This document shows, piece by piece, positions 20,297 through 22,891 of a DNA stretch of 22,891 nt. Position 1 is the stretch's first letter. Each line of letters opens with the position of its first letter. Position numbers and translations under genes: made by a program. Under the pieces are notes generated by a model, which was not told the origin of the DNA, ran no database searches, and saw nothing but the letters and a program-made list of their open reading frames with translations. The stretch covers positions 1 through 22,891 of the forward strand of contig CAZWST010000024.1 in assembly GCA_964636965.1 (NCBI GenBank), given 5' to 3'. Source of the DNA: CAG-582 sp964636965. GTDB lineage: Bacteria > Bacillota_I > Bacilli_A > RF39 > UBA660.

Positions 20297-21491
20297 ATTA
20301 CTAGCACCAGCTGGTAGCTTAGAAAAAATGAAATTTGCTTTTTTATATGGTGCCGATGCAGTTTACTTTGGAGGCAAAAATTATTCTTTAAGGGCCAATG
20401 CTAAAAATTTCTCGTTAGACGAAATGAAAGAAGCTGTAACTTATGCTCACAGTTTAAATAAACGAGTATATGTAACAGTCAACATCGTTTTTCATAATGA
20501 AGATTTGAATGGACTTTTAGAATACTTAAGATATTTAAGTGAAATTAAGGTTGATGCTATTATTACTAGTGATATAAGTGTCATAAATTTAATACGTGAG
20601 AATAATATAGATTTAGAAATTCATATTTCTACACAAGCAAGTACTTTAAACTATGAAGCAGCTAAATTTTATAAATCTTTAGGCGCAACAAGATTAGTAC
20701 TTGCTCGTGAAGCAAGTAAGGATGATATAAAGAGAATAAAAGAGGAAACAGGTCTTGAAATTGAATGTTTTGTTCATGGTGCAATGTGCACAAGTATATC
20801 AGGACGTTGTGTCTTATCAAATTATTGCACCAATAGAGATTCTAATCGTGGAGGGTGTGCTCAAATATGCCGTTGGACATTTGATTATAGAAAAGATGGT
20901 GAGTCTGTTACAAAAGAACCATTTTCGATGACACCAAAAGATTTAAATATGGTATCAAATATAAAAGATATGATAGAGACTGGTGTCAATTCTTTTAAAA
21001 TAGAAGGTAGAATGCGTTCAATTTACTATGTATCAACAGTTATTTTAATCTATAGAAGACTAATTGATAAAATAAGTACAAATACTTTAACAGATGAATA
21101 TATGAATTATGCTTTAAATATTCTTAATAGAGTTGCAAATCGTGATTCAGCACCACAGTTTTTTAACGGACTTCCCGGTGAAAACGAACAATACTATTTA
21201 GGTAGAGAAGAATTATCTAATCAAGACTTCCTAGGTCTTGTTCTTGACTATAAAGACGGGTTTATAACCTTAGAACAAAGAAATAATTTTAAAGTAGGAG
21301 ATACTATCCAAGCCTTTGGTCCTAATCATGAAACATATACTTTTAATGTTGAAAAAATTATTGATGAAGATGGAAATAGTATTGATGTTGCAAGACATCC
21401 ACAGATGATTGTTAGAATCCCTTGTCCTTATAAACTCGAAGAAAACGATATGCTAAGAACGAAAATGTTTGACTTTTTAGATAAAGTGTAA
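20277..21491 (+). CDS. trhP2: U32 family tRNA hydroxylation protein (YrrO-like)
   Basis: The 404-residue protein is a typical peptidase-U32-type (PF01136) protein: IELLAPAGSLEKMKFAFLYGADAVYFGG at the start, ITSDISVINL, HISTQASTLN, and the conserved C-F-V-H-G-A-M-C region. Cysteines near 171, 178, 184, 194 and 198 (MCTSISGRC, YCTNRD, GGCAQICRW) form the Fe-S/metal site seen in TrhP and RlhA. With its short partner it should add the 5-hydroxyl group to U34 of certain tRNAs from prephenate, which TrmR then methylates. Despite the historical name, protease activity is unlikely. ATG at 20277 follows AGGATGAG. The gene overlaps the previous one by 20 bp. Confidence 0.88.
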   Translation: MMTERIELLAPAGSLEKMKFAFLYGADAVYFGGKNYSLRANAKNFSLDEMKEAVTYAHSLNKRVYVTVNIVFHNEDLNGLLEYLRYLSEIKVDAIITSDISVINLIRENNIDLEIHISTQASTLNYEAAKFYKSLGATRLVLAREASKDDIKRIKEETGLEIECFVHGAMCTSISGRCVLSNYCTNRDSNRGGCAQICRWTFDYRKDGESVTKEPFSMTPKDLNMVSNIKDMIETGVNSFKIEGRMRSIYYVSTVILIYRRLIDKISTNTLTDEYMNYALNILNRVANRDSAPQFFNGLPGENEQYYLGREELSNQDFLGLVLDYKDGFITLEQRNNFKVGDTIQAFGPNHETYTFNVEKIIDEDGNSIDVARHPQMIVRIPCPYKLEENDMLRTKMFDFLDKV

Positions 21492-21547
21492 TATTATTTT
21501 AAAAGTAGTTTATTGAATGATTACTTAAAAAAGAAAGAGTGATTTTT

Positions 21548-22018
21548 ATGTCAGAAAAAAAAGAAATCAAATTAACTGCTGCAGGTTTTGCTGAAGTAGA
21601 AGAAGAACTTGCAAAGTTAAGAGAAGAAGATAGACCTAGAATAATTCAAGCTATTAAAGAAGCACGTGCTCAAGGAGACTTGTCTGAAAATGCCGACTAT
21701 GACGCAGCAAGAGAAGAGCAAGCTAAAACAGAAGCAAGAATCAAAGAATTAGAATACATGCTTGAACATGCAACAATTGTTAAAGAATCCAAGAAAGGTG
21801 TATGTAGCCTTGGATCTGTTGTTACAATTGAATACGTTGATGACGGTGATACTGATGAATACAAAATTGTTGGTTCTCTTGAAGCTAACATTTTAGAGAA
21901 TAAGATATCTGATGAATCAGCAATGGGAGCAGCTTTATGTGGACATAAAGTTGGAGATGTTGTAACTATTGAAAGTCCAAATGGAACATATGATGTAAAG
22001 ATTGTTAAGATTGATTAA
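21548..22018 (+). CDS. greA: Transcription elongation factor GreA
   Basis: The 156-residue protein has the GreA layout: an N-terminal coiled coil (about 1-75) with the tip ARAQGDLSENADYDAAREEQ carrying the acidic residues that coordinate the catalytic Mg in the polymerase secondary channel, and a C-terminal FKBP-like domain (VVTIEYVDDGDTDEYKIVGS...ALCGHKVGDVVTIESPNG). It rescues backtracked RNA polymerase by stimulating transcript cleavage. ATG at 21548 is preferred to GTG 21539, since AAAGAAAGAG lies ahead of it. It is 56 bp after trhP2, and no convincing promoter is seen in that gap. Confidence 0.94.
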   Translation: MSEKKEIKLTAAGFAEVEEELAKLREEDRPRIIQAIKEARAQGDLSENADYDAAREEQAKTEARIKELEYMLEHATIVKESKKGVCSLGSVVTIEYVDDGDTDEYKIVGSLEANILENKISDESAMGAALCGHKVGDVVTIESPNGTYDVKIVKID

Positions 22019-22025
22019 CAATCTT
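21998..22025 (+). terminator. Hairpin with a poor T tract between the two greA genes
   Basis: AAGATTGTTAA (21998-22008) and TTAACAATCTT (22015-22025) form a perfect 11-bp stem with a 6-base loop, but the following bases are CTTTGCGTTTT rather than a clean T run. Termination is probably weak or partial, letting transcription reach the second greA gene. Confidence 0.55.
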
Positions 22026-22036
22026 CTTTGCGTTTT

Positions 22037-22498
22037 ATGGGAACGTTTAAATTAACGGAAGAAGGATTCAATAAACTCAAAAAAGAACTCGAATACTTAT
22101 ACAAGATAGGACGCAGGAAGAATATTGAAGAACTAAGAGTAACAGCCGAATTTGGCGACTTACGTGAAAATTCCGAATATGATGCAGCTGTCCACGAACA
22201 GTGGCGAATTGAATCCCGTATTCAAAAACTTGAAGATTACTTAGAACATGCCGAGATAATCAGAAAAACTAAAAGTGGAAAAGTTGAACTTGGAAGTGAA
22301 GTTACAATTCATAATCTTGATGATAACACGATAGACACTGTAACAATTGTTTCTGATATTGAAACTGATATTTTAAGTAACAAAATTTCTGTTTCTTCAC
22401 CATTAGGGAAAACATTAATGAATAAATTAATAGATGAAATAGTTAGTATTGAAGGTCCATCAGGATTTTATAATGTAAAGATTGTTAAAATTGACTAA
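22037..22498 (+). CDS. Second GreA-family elongation factor (paralogue)
   Basis: The 153-residue protein has the same domain order as its neighbour: N-terminal coiled coil with tip TAEFGDLRENSEYDAAVHEQ, keeping the two acidic tip residues but with Arg for Ser and an E-F for A-Q, then the FKBP-like domain ending GPSGFYNVKIVKID. The tip Asp and Glu suggest it can still promote transcript cleavage, though with altered specificity or as a competitor. It starts 18 bp after the first greA stop. ATG at 22037 has no Shine-Dalgarno sequence upstream (the bases are pyrimidine-rich), and TTG at 22028 is no better, so translation may depend on coupling. The body has diverged strongly from the first copy while the 3' ends are nearly identical. 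Confidence 0.88.
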   Translation: MGTFKLTEEGFNKLKKELEYLYKIGRRKNIEELRVTAEFGDLRENSEYDAAVHEQWRIESRIQKLEDYLEHAEIIRKTKSGKVELGSEVTIHNLDDNTIDTVTIVSDIETDILSNKISVSSPLGKTLMNKLIDEIVSIEGPSGFYNVKIVKID

Positions 22499-22510
22499 CA
22501 ATCTTTTTTT
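22477..22510 (+). terminator. Terminator of the greA pair and operon
   Basis: AAAGATTGTTA (22477-22487) pairs with TAACAATCTTT (22496-22506), 11 bp with an 8-base loop, and the T run continues to 22510. The sequence parallels the hairpin after the first greA gene. Confidence 0.85.
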
Positions 22511-22525
22511 ATTTTGGAAAATGTA

Positions 22526-22555
22526 TTGCTTAAGTAGTATATTTTTTGATATAAT
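22526..22555 (+). promoter_or_regulatory. Promoter of the RsmC-like gene
   Basis: TTGCTT (22526-22531), 18-bp spacer, TATAAT (22550-22555) with TGA directly before it, a perfect extended -10. GAAGGGG follows before ATG 22580. Confidence 0.75.
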
Positions 22556-22579
22556 AGTAATATTCGAAGGGGAAAATGA

Positions 22580-22891
22580 ATGGAACACTACTTTACAAAC
22601 AACGATAATTTAAAAAGTGAATTTCGTACCGTAACTTTTAAATATGGTGATGAAGTGACTAATTTTACAAGTGACCTTGGTGTGTTTTCTAAAGATAAAA
22701 TTGACTTTGGGTCAAATTTACTCATAAATACTTATTTTAAGTATGGAAGAAAAGACGTTAAAGTTCTTGACGTTGGATGTGGATATGGAGTTCTAGGTAT
22801 CCTGCTTGCAAAATATATGAATACATCTTCAACATTAATAGATGTAAATAAAAGAGCAGTTCATCTTGCTAACATAAATATTAAAAATATA
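22580..22891 (+). CDS. RsmC-like class I methyltransferase, N-terminal part
   Basis: The 104 codons in the window run off the right edge. They encode the start of a methyltransferase small-domain (PF05175) protein: MEHYFTNNDN at the N terminus, LGVFSKDKIDFGSNLLI near residues 33-49, and SAM motif I VLDVGCGYGVLGI at 62-74 with an acidic residue following in LIDVNKRAV. YbxB/RsmC-type enzymes methylate guanines of 16S rRNA; the exact target base cannot be told here. In many Bacillota the gene lies beside rplL and rpoB. ATG at 22580 has GAAGGGG (22566-22572) seven bases ahead; ATG at 22576 is out of frame. Confidence 0.85.
   Translation, partial: MEHYFTNNDNLKSEFRTVTFKYGDEVTNFTSDLGVFSKDKIDFGSNLLINTYFKYGRKDVKVLDVGCGYGVLGILLAKYMNTSSTLIDVNKRAVHLANINIKNI

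Overview
The window is AT-rich, densely packed bacterial chromosome. Strong AGGAGG/GGTGA-type ribosome binding sites, extended -10 promoters (TGnTATAAT) and the gene set (ireB, ruvX, a DUF1292 gene, mltG, trmR/trhP, rnhC, cvpA) point to a low-GC member of the Bacillota, probably a Bacilli/Erysipelotrichia-like or Mollicutes-adjacent uncultured lineage (inference). TGA is used as a stop at 4560-4562 and 20294-20296 and Trp is read from TGG, so the standard bacterial code applies, not the Mycoplasma code.

Layout. (1) 1-5097: the 3' end of htpG and its terminator; a CmpB-type membrane protein followed by a DUF2974 hydrolase; a small lipoprotein; tspO on the minus strand; a DUF362 gene with its terminator; then a DUF3298-like gene overlapping the manganese exporter mntP. 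(2) 5084-8890: an unrecognised minus-strand gene, a divergently transcribed nucleoside 2-deoxyribosyltransferase-like gene, and a large ABC transporter with ATPase and FtsX-type permease in one chain. (3) 8887-9464: a DUF218/YdcF-like gene and, just beyond it, the terminator that originally belonged to tRNA-His.

(4) 9473-12152 is the most interesting part: a very small (about 2.66 kb) integrated element bounded by a perfect 20-bp direct repeat. The right copy is the 3' end of an intact tRNA-His(GTG) gene (12136-12212, minus strand). The element holds a rolling-circle HUH replication protein, a 72-residue unknown protein, a highly structured 400-bp noncoding stretch and a complete tyrosine integrase ending 9 bp from the tRNA-side repeat. 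It looks like a minimal integrating rolling-circle plasmid or phage satellite with no recognisable cargo, capsid or transfer genes.

(5) 12314-16757: a putative zinc metallopeptidase, a membrane-anchored hypothetical, holA (DNA polymerase III delta), convergent rnhC (RNase HIII), then cvpA and trxA as an operon with its own promoter and terminator. (6) 16768-22510: a conserved Bacillota operon, ireB-ruvX-DUF1292-mltG-trmR-trhP1-trhP2-greA, extended by a second, diverged greA copy. The trmR/trhP genes form the pathway making and methylating 5-hydroxyuridine in tRNA. (7) The window ends inside an RsmC-like rRNA methyltransferase gene with its own promoter.

The main points for follow-up are the miniature element with its candidate origin hairpins and possible antisense RNA, the tandem greA pair with near-identical 3' ends, and a recurring arrangement in which the -10 box lies only 5-6 bases from the Shine-Dalgarno sequence.
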